Source: Hirundichthys speculiger
Taxonomy: Eukaryota; Chordata; Actinopteri; Beloniformes; Exocoetidae
Direction: 5' to 3'
Assembly (NCBI GenBank): GCA_018398805.1
Contig: JAGFBZ010002268.1
Span: 806,001 to 870,000, forward strand
Length of the DNA: 64,000 bases
The notes under the pieces: model-generated
Seen by the model: only the letters and a program-made list of their open reading frames with translations
Database searches by the model: none
What the model was told of the DNA's origin: nothing
Program-made: the position numbers and the translations under genes
In this document: positions 1-14,450 of the stretch, in pieces
Layout of the letters: each line of letters opens with the position of its first letter
Numbering within the stretch: the first letter of the stretch is position 1

Positions 1-69
1 GGCTGACAGAACCACAAGTTCAATCAGTTATCCGACAGTCACATGGACCCACCAGTGACCCACCATCAG

Positions 70-228
70 TCAACTCAAAACATTTGAGTTCAGTCAACTC
101 AAAACTTTTGAGTTGAGTTTACTCAAAAGTTTTGAGTAAACTCAACTCAAAAGTTTTGAGTTAACTCAACTCAAAATTTTTGAGTACACTCAACTCAAAA
201 GTTTTGAGTAAACTCAACTCAAAACTGG
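70..228. repeat. 24-bp tandem repeat with palindromic core
   Basis: The octamer TTTTGAGT (first copy ATTTGAGT) recurs at 82, 106, 130, 154, 178 and 202, an exact 24-bp period. Each unit also carries ACTCAAAA just before it, so every unit holds a near-perfect inverted repeat ACTCAAAAGTTTTGAGT. About six copies are visible. The minus-strand open frame here is only a product of the repeat. The function is unknown. It could be a small satellite or the internal repeat of a transposon end. Confidence 0.85.
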
Positions 229-303
229 GACTTTCCCTAATGCTAAGCACACTTCTGTGGAGAGTATACATGATTCTTAAACGTCTATTGGCTGTTGAAA
301 TCT

Positions 304-375
304 GACAGAGTGGCGCAGCAGCAGCGTGTTGGGCCCATAACTCAGAAGTTGATGGATAGAAACTAGCCTCTGCTA
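304..375 (+). pseudogene. initiator tRNA-Met-like relic (72 nt)
   Basis: The stretch has the exact 72-nt length of a vertebrate initiator tRNA-Met and keeps its hallmark blocks: AGAGTGGCGCAGCAGCAGCG for the acceptor/D region, GGGCCCATAACTCAGA for the anticodon stem and loop with CAT, and CTCTGCTA at the 3' end. The first two acceptor pairs are damaged. The T arm GATGG faces CTAGC instead of CCATC, so the molecule should not fold properly. It is followed by a T run. It is probably a dead tRNA gene or a tRNA-derived retroposon head. Confidence 0.65.
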
Positions 376-429
376 GGTGTTGTTTTTTTTTTTTAACTGA
401 AAGAAAATTTTTTAAGTTCAATCAACTCT

Positions 430-473
430 TAACCCATAACCCAGAGGCTGACGGATCGAAACCATCCTATGCA
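430..473 (+). pseudogene. partial initiator tRNA-Met 3' half
   Basis: CCCATAACCCAGAGG followed by GGATCGAAACCATCC reproduces the anticodon loop through T arm of initiator tRNA-Met almost perfectly, better than the neighbouring copy at 304-375. The 5' half (acceptor strand and D arm) is absent. The tail CTATGC departs from CTCTGC. It is a second, truncated tRNA-like fragment. Confidence 0.55.
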
Positions 474-971
474 AATTTTTTAACTCGATTTGTCCCGTAT
501 TTTCATTAACGTCCCATACACACATCTGTCACACACACATCAACACTAAATTTAACAATAATGAACAAAACAAAATACAGGAAACATTAAGGCCAGCAAA
601 ATCTTTGTGGTGGGACAATAGGACCTGCTGCGCTCTGTGCCCATATCTTTATATGTGTGTGCCAATCATCTTGTCACTCTCAGTGCCTGCCCGAAATTGT
701 CCTTTATTTTCATGTCTGGAAGGTGGGGGGGGCACCTCAGACGACCTGACGTTCGAGTATAAATCAGGCTTAATGCGCCGAATTTCAAATAGGCCAATCA
801 GCGCGTAGTGTCTGAGACAGCCAGTTCTTTGACCAATTCCTGGACTTCACCCGTTCATGTGCACATTTCTACCGGAGGCGCTTCATCATTAGCGATTACC
901 TGAATTTGAGGAATTTACCACAGCCAGGAATTGAATCTGTCTCCGGTAAGTAGGTTATATTAACACATTAA
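474..971 (+). promoter_or_regulatory. possible promoter and 5' leader of the mobile gene
   Basis: A TATA-like TATAAAT sits at 758-764, followed by a CCAAT-type GCCAATCAG near 793. A good splice donor GTAAGTAGG follows CTCCG near 947. This could be the promoter and non-coding first exon of the transposase-like gene downstream. The upstream part (474-720) is AT-rich with no other signal recognised. No transcript evidence is available, and the call rests on motif order only. Confidence 0.35.
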
Positions 972-3542
972 ATGTTTTCACCAGTTAAAGATACACATTG
1001 TGAGAGTCCCAATACAAATGCTGCCATACAGGAACAGGCCAGTGTGTCAGATGATGACGCTGTAGGGGATGTGTCTAATTTCCATGACCTGTATTTGAGG
1101 AATATATGCATGTTTTACATGAAACTACAAGGGCAACATCTTCTTCCAATGTCTACCATTCAAACCATTGTTGAAGAAATGCAGAACATACATGAGTTGG
1201 GACAGTCTTTGAATCGACTAAGCTCGCTTCTAAAAGATATGTCCTTGTCAGATGAAGACATTGTAAAAATCAGTGACACAATTAAACAATCTGACGTGTT
1301 TACAGCTTGCCACACAGGGCCTATGAGAAGTGCTTATTCGAGAACCCAGTGTTTTAAAGACATCTTTAAGTATGTGGAGCCCAAAAAAAAAAATCTTGGG
1401 CAGAGATGAGAACAGGACAGAAAGATCTGCCTATTATGTTCCTGTGCTAAAAACCTTAAAGGGTATGCTGGAGTCTGGTTTTTGGCAGGGGCTTTTGTCT
1501 GTGGATCCTCATGTTTCCAAACCAGATGTTCTCTCTGACAGTTGTGATGGTAAGGTGTTTATGTCAAACACTTTTTTTCAGGAAAACCCTAGTTGTCTCA
1601 AACTGGTCTTATACCAGGATGCATTCGAGGTGGTGAACCCATTGGGATCTGCAAAAAAGAAGCACAAAGTTTTGGCTGTGTACTTCTCTCTCCTCAACAT
1701 GCCCCCTCATGTACGATCAAATGTTGATCACATGCAACTGGTTTTATTGTGTACAGAGAAGGATTTTAAGAACTTTGGCCATGACAAGGTTTTTTTCTGA
1801 TCTGCTTACTGATCTTAAAGAACTAGAGGAAAATGGGATAACAGTAGGAGATGAACATGTAGTAAAGGGAGCTCTTTATTGCATTGCTGGGGACAATCTT
1901 GGCTCTCACACCATCGGTGGTTTCACAGAAAATTTTAGTTCATCTCAGTACTTCTGCAGATATTGTCTGATTTCTCGAATTGAATTTCAAGGTGTTGATC
2001 CTAACATCTGTGGACTGGACCGGACTCCGGAAATGTACAGATCTGCTATCGAACAGCTGGAAACAGAGGCTGCTCCACAAGTACAAGGGATAAAGTTCAA
2101 GTCAGTATTTAATGCTCTACAACACTTTGATGTTTGTTCACCTGGCATGCCCCCCTGTCTTGGTCATGACCTATTTGAGGGCGTTCTCTCATATGATGTT
2201 GCTCTTTACCTGAAATACTTAATCAACAAAAAGAAATGGTTCACCTACACAATTTTGAACAGGTGAATCAGGCAGTTCAAATACAAGGCAACAGATGCTT
2301 GCTCCAAGCCTTGTGAGGTCAGTCCTCAAACAGAGAAGCTAAGTGGACATGCTGTCCAAAATTGGAACTGCTTAAGATTGTTGCCTCTGATTATTGGAGA
2401 CAAAGTGCAGGACCCCCAAGATAATGTATGGTAGTTAATTTTGCAGTTTAAGGACATTGTTGACCTGATTTGTGCTCAGCAAATATCCAAGGCTCAGGTC
2501 GCCTATCTGGATGCTCTCATATCCAAGAATATTTGGAAACCAGGAAGGCTCTCTTTCCAGACATCAACTTGAGACCAAAAACACCATTTCTTGCGGCATT
2601 ATCCAGGACTGATCCTGAAATTTGGCCCACTCATCAGACTATGGACTATGCGTTTTGGGATTAAACATAGATGTACAAGGCATCTGAAGAATTTCAAAAA
2701 TCTGTGTTTGACCCTTTCAGAGAGGCATCAGATGTTTCAGGCCTTTCTCTCAGCTGGTTCAGTGAGTCCTCCATCCTTACAAATAAAAGATGGGTCCCCA
2801 TTTTACTCAGAGCTTTACAGTGAGCAAGTTAAAGGCACAACCCTCCATTTTGGCTTCACTCAATGAAATACAAAAATTCCTCTTGATGTGCAGTATAAGG
2901 GGATTATTTACAGGAAGGGTCAATGTAGGAGCCATGTTTCTTTTTGTTTCCTCCCAACCACTAGGGGGGGTTTACCTTTCTAAGGTCTGTTGTGCTGATG
3001 AGGTTGGGAGGTTATTTGAGGGCACCTGTCTTGTCACTCAGGTGTGGTTAATTGCAGGAGGCAAACAGTTTTTCTACTGTGCTCACTTGTGATTAGGAAA
3101 AGAAAAGATATTTGTGTGAATATTGTTCAGTGGAGATGGATGGTGAAATGGAAAATAAATATATCTCATTTTAAACGTCAAAGAAGAGTATTCACTGTTT
3201 ACCACGCTTGAGCTCACGTAGGAAATAAGCCAGACCAATCAACCACCAGTAGCGCCACTGGGACTAAGTCGCTACAGTCAATTTGTTGTCACTAAGAATG
3301 AGTCAGTGGAGTTTGGAGAAATCATCCTCATTCTCGTGAAAGACGATTTTGCTCTTCATTTTCTGATGAAAGTGTATGATGGGGAATTTCTTTCTCACTA
3401 CCACATGTACTGTGTAAAGGACACTGCAAGATTGGAATGTAGACTTGTTAGTGAACTGATTGACATGTGGCCTTTACAATATTACATACACAATGGGTAC
3501 AAGTTTGTCCCATTAAAGCAGTCTCTGGTCACACTAAATTAG
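972..3542 (+). pseudogene. decayed transposase-like gene of a fish mobile element
   Basis: Collinear pieces of one protein appear in shifting frames: 972-1393, then after a frame change in the A run near 1382-1392 the piece 1400-1798, then 1800-2266, then 2267-2866 with several stops, and a C-terminal part at 3306-3542. Recognisable blocks are SDSCDGKVFMSN, VVNPLGSAKKKHK, GDNLGSHTIGGF, a C-x2-C pair in FCRYCL, and LGHDLFEGVL. They match in style a large uncharacterised protein family that I recall as present in very many copies in fish, interpreted here as a transposase or transposon-carried gene. Positions 2867-3305 are too degraded to follow. The N-terminal zinc fingers I would expect upstream were not found. 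It is non-functional as it stands. Confidence 0.6.
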
Positions 3543-3589
3543 TAGGGCAGATGTAAAAGTGTCTTTTTTTTTGTTTTGTTTCTTCACAG

Positions 3590-5653
3590 ATGTGGCTGAA
3601 TCACAGACAATAAATGATGCCATAGCAGTAGTGCTCCCGGATCTTCCTGATCAAGTTCTCAAGTCAGTAGAAGACACTTTGACGGCAGTTGGTGCAGTAA
3701 CGACAGATGATTTACAGTACATTACGGAGGAAGACTTGTTGCCCGTATTATAGCCCATACAACCAGAAGACCAGAAGACTGGTCGCTGCCTGGGCCCAAA
3801 ACAGTGAGTGTAAAACATTGCCAGCATAACAAAGCACACTTCTGATAGCGTCTAGTTAAAGTAATTCAATTTTCTTCTCTTTCAGTGGGTGTGAATGCAC
3901 AGGTGTTCTAAAAAAAATAACATGAGAAGAAAAACGCTAAAGGTTTAATGATGTCAAATCTTTTATTGTACTTTTACAGACTCATCCAGTCCAACTCCAG
4001 TCTCGGCATGTTCCTCTCCAGGGTCTCCCTTTCTCTCCTTCTCCCTCCCTGAGCACTCCCTCATCATCATCATCATCCAGAGCTTCATCATCATCCTCAG
4101 GAAGCTGTAGTCTACTTGCACCAGATTGGGTAGACACTTTTCAATTACCATGGCAGAAGCTCCCTGAAGAGTTAGTACAGAGTTTGGAAAGACAGAAAAG
4201 GCCAAGCCCGCGTCTACGAAGAGAGGTGGTAAGGATTGTGGTCGCCGAAATAATGAAGACGCATAAGAATCCAACCAAACACAACACCACAGAAATAGCA
4301 AAAAGAATGGTGGCCAAGTATCTGAAGTTTCTTCAAGATGTTATTGATGGTGACATTATTGGACTTGGATATCATTCCCTGGCAAAGCGACTTCAGTCAA
4401 GAGTTGAAAATGTCAAACGACCTGACACACCAAAGATAAAGAAACGCAAAGCAGTATTCAATGACGACACTGATGAAATTGCTGCTGAACAAAGAGCGAG
4501 TGTTCAAGACACGTATGGCTGTGTCAACTGGATGCCAAAACATCTGCCACTCCCCGAGACTGTGGAGAATCAGTCCGAAAAAAAAGAAAAAATGAAGATG
4601 TTTAGTGAGAGGGACTTCAATTCCCATGCCGTGAAGGAGTTAATCAAGTCTACCTATTTCACACAGCGTAAAGAAATCAATCATGGTGCAAGCATTAAAA
4701 ACTTAAGCCAGGAATGGCCATTTCTGTTTAAGGAAGTCGGTATGGCAGCATACTTCCAGGAACTGACTGGCATGAGTTTAATCGAGACTTTCCTTGCCAA
4801 TGTGGACAAAAAGGGGGCACGTCTCTTAAACTTTTTCAAACGAGTTGATGCACAGAAACGCAAACAAGTCCTGGATGCTCTTCTCAAGATTCAAACTGAA
4901 ATGTGTCAGTCCACTGGTTGCTCAGAAGAAGTCATACAGATGGTGCTTCTTTTGCTGGCTCATTTTGTTGAGAAGACGAGCATATGTTCCATTTTGCTGA
5001 GAAGACAAGCATTCCTGAGGAAGTTCAGATGGAGAGTGTACCACCAACACCCTGCCTTACTGTTTGTGGTAAGCAAACTGAACCAAACCTACAAACCTTC
5101 TCTATTAGTAAACACCCACTTATACTCTAAGCTAGTTTGCTTTCATGTTAGCTTGTATCCCACTTTAAGAATTACATTTAAGAATTAATTTCTTTTTATG
5201 GTTGATATTGAAGACTTTTTCATTAATGTTTTTTTTTTTTATTGATGATGTTCATTCACAGGCTCGTCCTGCTTTGGCGCTGAGACATTTATGTTGAGCA
5301 TCGACAGTGAGATTGTCAACGATTACATCATTTCCTTCACATCTGCTATCTGCCTGATGTTTGGCAGCTACTACTGCTTCAATGTACACTATCCAGTGGA
5401 ACTAAGGTCTACTCTGGAGTTCCTCCAACGGTAAAACGTATTTCTTTTTAAATTATTAGAAAATGAAAGGCATAACCTACCTGAAAATGTTCTCACTCTC
5501 TTTTTCTCTCTTTCATAAAGGTGTTTCTTTTCAATTAATCCTGAGAAAGGCACCAAAGTTGAGTGGAAGAAGAAAAAGAAAGTGCTTTCAGTCAATCCTA
5601 GAGTCTTCACTCTGATCTCAGATCTTGCTGACCATGAGTGGACCTTCCAGTGA
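3590..5653 (+). pseudogene. SAM-domain (SAMD3-like) gene of the mobile element, broken
   Basis: Four exons can be traced: 3590-3803 (SAM-like, VLPDLPDQVLKSVEDTL), 3980-5068, 5262-5430 and 5521-5653, all with usable GT/AG borders. The large exon keeps an open frame with RPSPRLRREVVRIVVAEIM and EWPFLFKEVGMAAYF, the region fish annotations usually call sterile alpha motif domain-containing protein 3-like. The last exon ends LADHEWTFQ-stop. Three lesions are visible: a TAG at 3751-3753 where CAG is expected, a frame change in the Ser/Pro-rich start of the second exon (about 4020-4050), and a 29-bp-offset duplication at 4961-5012. A polyadenylation signal AATAAA lies at 6024-6029. Preserved splicing beside these lesions suggests recent decay. 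Whether it formed one gene with the transposase-like part is not decidable here. Confidence 0.6.
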
Positions 5654-6448
5654 TGTTTAGGGATGATGTAATAAAAGGTACACTGCATGTCATATACACT
5701 GCAGATATTGTGGTATATTTTCAACGTTCGACAAGAAAAGTTTTACTCAAAGTTTTACGAGATAGATAAATTATCTGGTACAGTTTGTACATGTTCAGCT
5801 TTACTGCACTAGTTTTCTACTTTTTGTACTTCATGGAGGAAGTATTACTAAATATTAATGATGCCCGATTTGAAAGTATTGCTCCCCTTCAGGGATGATT
5901 TTATTTTGGTAATGTGAAAATGATACATTGAATGTACACTGAGACCACTTTATGGTTAGAATTGTAACAAAAAGAAATGAAGCATACAAGCTTTTTGGCA
6001 AATTGTTAAAGTTTGAAATGAATAATAAAGAGTTTCTACATTTGAACTTTTAAGGTGGATATGATTGTGGCTGTTTTGTTAACAATTGTTAATGTACATT
6101 TTCAGGTTAGACGTTGTTTTTTTTTTTAAATGTCAAAACTTTTTTTTTCATGGTAAAATATCAAATTAAGCAAATTTTTTAGCTGCAAAATCAAGAATAT
6201 CAATACTTTAAAACTTCAGGTAAACAATGTTGTTTTTCAGGTTTTAGACGTTTTTTTTTTATGTCAAAACTTTTTTTATTACAGTAAAATATTGAATGAA
6301 GCACATTTTTTAACTGTAAAATCAACATTGACAATACATTTTTTCACTGTAAAAGAAGAAATTGCTTTGCCGTAATTTAACGGTAGAGTTTTGGCAACCA
6401 CAGCTGCCGGTAGTTTACCGTAAAAATTGCATTTTTTTTCTTACAGTG
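5654..6448 (+). mobile_element. 3' flank and right terminus of a CACTGTAA-type DNA element
   Basis: After the SAM gene the sequence is AT-rich. A block beginning AGGTTAGACGTT at about 6104 is repeated at about 6238 (both include ATGTCAAAACTTTTTTT), forming a two-copy subterminal repeat of roughly 130 bp. The end TTACAGTG at 6441-6448 is followed by TA (6449-6450). Just inside lies GGTAGTTTACCG next to CAGCTGCCGG. The reverse complement of this end matches the left end of the element at 51823-53384. No matching left terminus was found in 1-971, so either this is a solo end or the left end is lost or outside the window. Confidence 0.5.
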
Positions 6449-6558
6449 TAGTTGTTAACCAGTGTCGTGGTACCAGTTATCTCTGATGGCGAGTTTCAGA
6501 TTTGTTAAGCCAGCTCACCCAAAGAAAGCCTGGCTGAGTCGAACTTGCTTCGTGGTAC

Positions 6559-7388
6559 ACCCCTCAGGTGCTGAACTGGCCTGTCTGCAGTACAGACCTT
6601 TCACCAACAGAAAACATTTGATGCATCATAAGACAAAACAAACAAACAAAAAACAAACATGAAAGTCCTCTCCTGAAACTCCAGCAACTAGTCTTCTCAC
6701 TTCCCAGACATTTACAGTTGTTAAAAGACGAGGAGATGCTACACAAACGTAACCATCACCCTGTTCCAACTTTTTTCAGATGTGTTGTTGCCATCCAGGT
6801 CAAAATGAATTAATTACCTCCGCCGAGGAGGTTATGTTTTTGCCGCGTTTATCTCTGTCTGTGTTCAAGATAACTCAAAAAGGTATGGACGAATTTAGAT
6901 GAAATTTTCAGGAGTTGTCAGAAATGTGAAAAGGAAGAACTGATTTCATTTTGGGTGAGATTTGGAAGAAATCCTGGATTCTGGATCACTTTCAAATTTT
7001 CGATAACATTGCAGTCAATGGGGCCGAAATTTTTGTTTCTCAATATCTCTGTTAATTATTGCCCAAAACTCATGAAATTTCACTCAGGGATTGACAATGG
7101 AAACCTCTATCACATTTCAAAGGCTGATCCAGATCTGATCCAGAAGGCAGATTTTATCGCAATCTGTAAATCGCTATATAAGGGGAATTATTGCGCTTGG
7201 CAGAGGTCTGCGCTCTCCGAGTGCTTTTCTAGTATTTTCCATGAAATGGTAAAATGTCTCAGCTTCAACATCTGATGTTCTTTATCTTCTATTGGGAATA
7301 GAATATGTGTTTATGAGTTTACAAATCATTGCATTCCTTTTAAATGTACGTTTTACACAGTGACCTATCTCTTTTCGAGTTGGGGTTG
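6559..7388 (+). pseudogene. Tc1/mariner-type transposase 3' end, interrupted
   Basis: In shifting frames the plus strand shows VLNWPVCSTDLSPTENI (the last part of the DDE catalytic region of a Tc1-type transposase) near 6570-6625 and the tail of the coding region up to about 6735. The terminal segment CATTGCATTCC...GGGGTTG ends at 7388 with a TA target (7389-7390). The 418-bp repeat at 6816-7233 lies inside it. The 5' part of the element is missing. The same family recurs at 37260-37530. Confidence 0.6.
6816..7233 (+). repeat. ACCTCC...CTAGT dispersed repeat, copy 1 (full)
   Basis: It begins ACCTCCGCCGAGGAGGTTA and ends GAGTGCTTTTCTAGT. The reverse complement of the right part (GACCTCTGCCAAGCGC) resembles the left edge, so the ends are imperfect inverted repeats. 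A second copy lies at 10869-11112. The flanks are ATT/ATT here and TCT/TCT there, suggesting a 3-bp target duplication. The type is common in fish, and the class is not resolved. Confidence 0.7.
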
Positions 7389-7390
7389 TA

Positions 7391-7859
7391 TAATGGACCA
7401 GGTAGGCAACATTTGCATATTCGGATCTTTGGACCTGAATACCTGCTGGTAGACACTCACAAAATACTTAAATATCAAGTCTTGCACTAACATCAAATCA
7501 TTATAAGAATATTTTGAAATCAGGGGCATTTCTAAATGCTTTTCCCTTAAATATGTTTTTAAATAATGATGATGCCCAGCAGATGACACCCTCTGTCAAG
7601 TTTTTACACGCTGCTTTCTCTACCTCCACGAGGACCGATTGCAAACAAGTGACGTCATATTCAAGCGCCGGATATGTTTTCTACCCGCAAGCCCCGGAAT
7701 GCTGATGTGTTTCAAGAAATTGCACTAGTTGTACACTAAAGATTGATTTTTTTTTTCTTCCCGTTTTGAAGCCGGAACGTTTTTAACGCGGGGCGAGTCT
7801 GAGGTCCATGACAAGGACAACAGTGGAGGAGATCAGCAGCAGCAGCGGAAACTGAGCGG
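7391..7859 (+). promoter_or_regulatory. tmem208 promoter with CRE and two ETS sites
   Basis: Positions 7391-7600 hold nothing recognised. From about 7620 the sequence becomes CpG-richer. A perfect CRE palindrome TGACGTCA lies at 7650-7657, and CCGGAA (ETS/GABP-type) lies at 7694-7699 and 7772-7777, all within 210 bp of the start codon. No TATA box is seen. This is the usual make-up of a housekeeping, TATA-less promoter. CREB/ATF binding at the CRE is inference. Confidence 0.5.
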
Positions 7860-12313
<4,454 letters not shown>

Positions 12314-12718
12314 TGCTGACGGGGCAGTATTTTTGTGCTCTGAATTTAGCACACAGAAGACAGGGAAGACATAAGCTGTTCAGGAACAAATTTTGTTATT
12401 GAGTCCAAATCAGATACAGAGGAATCTTGTTTTCCATGTTTGTTCTCGTCCTGCTCTTTCCTGTAATCCAATTTTCTCTCTAAATCATGAAATGAAGTGT
12501 TCCCTGTTCTGTTGCCACCATCCAAATATAATTTGTCTTCATGAAGACCTTTGCTTTTGCACCATGCCACACAACCCCATACAGCCTCTTCCTTACCTAT
12601 ACTACACCACCCAAAAACAAAAACCAGCTCAAACTGTACTTTTTCTTATTTTATTTTGTTTTGTTTTGTTTTAATCAGTGGTTTGTGCCCCTTTATTATA
12701 CAATCTATTAAATTCAAT
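12314..12718 (+). other. tmem208 3' UTR and immediate downstream
   Basis: The region is AT-rich without coding signal. A variant polyadenylation signal ATTAAA lies at 12707-12712; no AATAAA was seen closer to the stop. The transcript end is therefore uncertain. Confidence 0.4.
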
Positions 12719-12970
12719 TAAATTTTATTTGTATAGCGTCTGTTACAATTTCAATTGTCTCTAGGCGCTTTACAGAGACCCAGAGCATGACCCCCGAAGC
12801 AAATATCATTAACTAAAAATATAATATTGAATCCTAAACAAGGATAATGGCAGGTAAAAAACTCCCACAGAGGGAGAAAAAGAACCTTTAAGCCAAACTG
12901 TGGCAAGGAAAAACTCCACTTTAAGAGGAAGAAACCTTGAGCAGGACCTGGTTCATATGGGGGGGACCCC
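12719..12970 (+). repeat. fish dispersed repeat (TTTGTATAGCG...GGCAAGGAAAAACTC)
   Basis: The blocks ATTTTATTTGTATAGCG, TAGGCGCTTTACAGA, GTGGCAAGGAAAAACTCC and AAGAGGAAGAAACCTTGAG occur in this order in a repeat I recall as very common in fish genomes. No coding frame is present. The class is not decided here. Confidence 0.55.
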
Positions 12971-13690
12971 CATAGTTGGGCCCTCCCAACTAGAGACGTT
13001 GTTTCTGAGCTATAAAGTCTTATTAAAACTGTATATTAATTAAGTTTCAATATAAAAATGAGAACATTTGAATAATAAAAATCTTCTTTAATGAGCCTTT
13101 TTTATGACGGATAGTTTTTCAAGAGCTTATCTTAATTACCTCCATTTGTCCACAATGATAGTGTGTCTGTTAAAATTCATTCATGGTTTGAATTACATTT
13201 TCTGTAAGTTATTTTTGGCTCTACATAGATGTTTCTCAAGAAAATAATATAGAATTACAATTATAGGCCAACTGGATAAATCTGTTAAACTACCATGCCA
13301 CTGAATCTTAAATATTTAAATTAAAATAAATGAGTTTTGCTGTGCTCAAGGGAAATTTATTGGGCATCTGGAATGTACCCCCTTCTACTCATAGGCTTTT
13401 GATGCATGTTGTTATGCCAAAATAATTTGGCCTTTCAGATATATTCATTGACCATTATAAATACTTTTCAATAGCTGTCATGAGTGTTTCTTAATTAAAC
13501 CTATCATCATCTTGATGTGGTCGTCATCAACTTTGGTTGAGACTGAAACCACAGATTCCCAAATGCACACTAGTTATGCTATCTTCCTCTCTAGTAACCT
13601 GAAGTTTGAGAAATGATATGTGACATCGAATTTAAGCTGGGTGAAGGGGGACAGGTCATTATTTAATCATCTTTGGAGCTGTTGGTGACC
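12971..13690. other. intergenic, nothing recognised
   Basis: This is AT-rich unique-looking sequence with no open frame, splice pattern or repeat motif that I can name. Confidence 0.4.
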
Positions 13691-13699
13691 ACTGGCTGA

Positions 13700-14450
13700 G
13701 CAGGTGTAGTGGTTGCATACGTGTGGTTAGTGCTGCTACCTCAAAAGTCTGAGTCCCAGTGGAGGCCTTTCTGTCTGGGTTTGTGTGTTCTCTCCATACT
13801 TGCATTAGATGCTTTTGGGTATTCTTCCTCCCACAGTCCAAAAACTTGCATGTTAGGCTGACAAATAATACGAAATTGACCAAAGGTGTGAGTGTTTTAC
13901 CTCTTTCATATACTGCTAAGGTGTTTTTGTGACCACATCCAAAATGTAGCGTCCTAGTATGATGAAGCGTGCTGACCATGAAGTAGATGGTTCAGTGTGT
14001 GATTTCCTGCCGGACGTTTGATGCGTTGAATTATCCCATTCAGTACAAATGATTCTGAATGTTGGCTGGTGTTATTTCAGGGGGATTTAAAGGCAGGCTA
14101 TGGAATTTTTGAATGACTTGTCTTGATATTTAAAACAAAACACAGAGAAATAGTTCCTCCAGAGATCTCTGAGGAAACATCCAATCATGGATTTTTTTTT
14201 TCCGGTTTTATATTCTACACCAGTTCTAACCCAGAACTGGTGAAGAATCTCCTGCCATACCTTTAAAGGTCTGAACATTCATCCAGCTGTGTTGCAAGTA
14301 AGCAAATAAATGAGATTTGAGTCTAAAAGCAGTTATCTGTGCAGCCCTGTGGTGAACAGGTGACCACCCCAACCAACAACAGCAGGGATGAGCTCCAGCT
14401 CCCTGTAACCCTGAGCAGGAGGAAGCAGGTATCGGTGGATGGAACGCTGC
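13700..14450 (+). repeat. degraded LINE-tail-like repeat, split
   Basis: Part one (about 13720-13900) carries GGCCTTTCTGTCTGGGTTTG and TTCCTCCCACAGTCCAAAAA, and part two (about 14338-14450) carries GCAGCCCTGTGGTGAACAGG and GAGCTCCAGCTCCCTGTAAC. These are consecutive pieces of a familiar fish repeat (3' region of a non-LTR element or derivative). About 380-440 bp of other sequence, including the TTAA element at 14091-14262, separates them. Confidence 0.5.
14091..14262. mobile_element. short TTAA-flanked MITE
   Basis: TTAA flanks at 14087-14090 and 14263-14266. The ends AGGCAGGCTATGG and CCTGCCATACCT are imperfect inverted repeats. It is 172 bp and non-coding. The poor match of the ends makes this weaker than the element at 8274-8845. 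Confidence 0.4.

Noticed and set aside
304..375. A functional initiator tRNA gene
   Set aside because: The T stem cannot pair and the top of the acceptor stem is mismatched, so it was called a relic.
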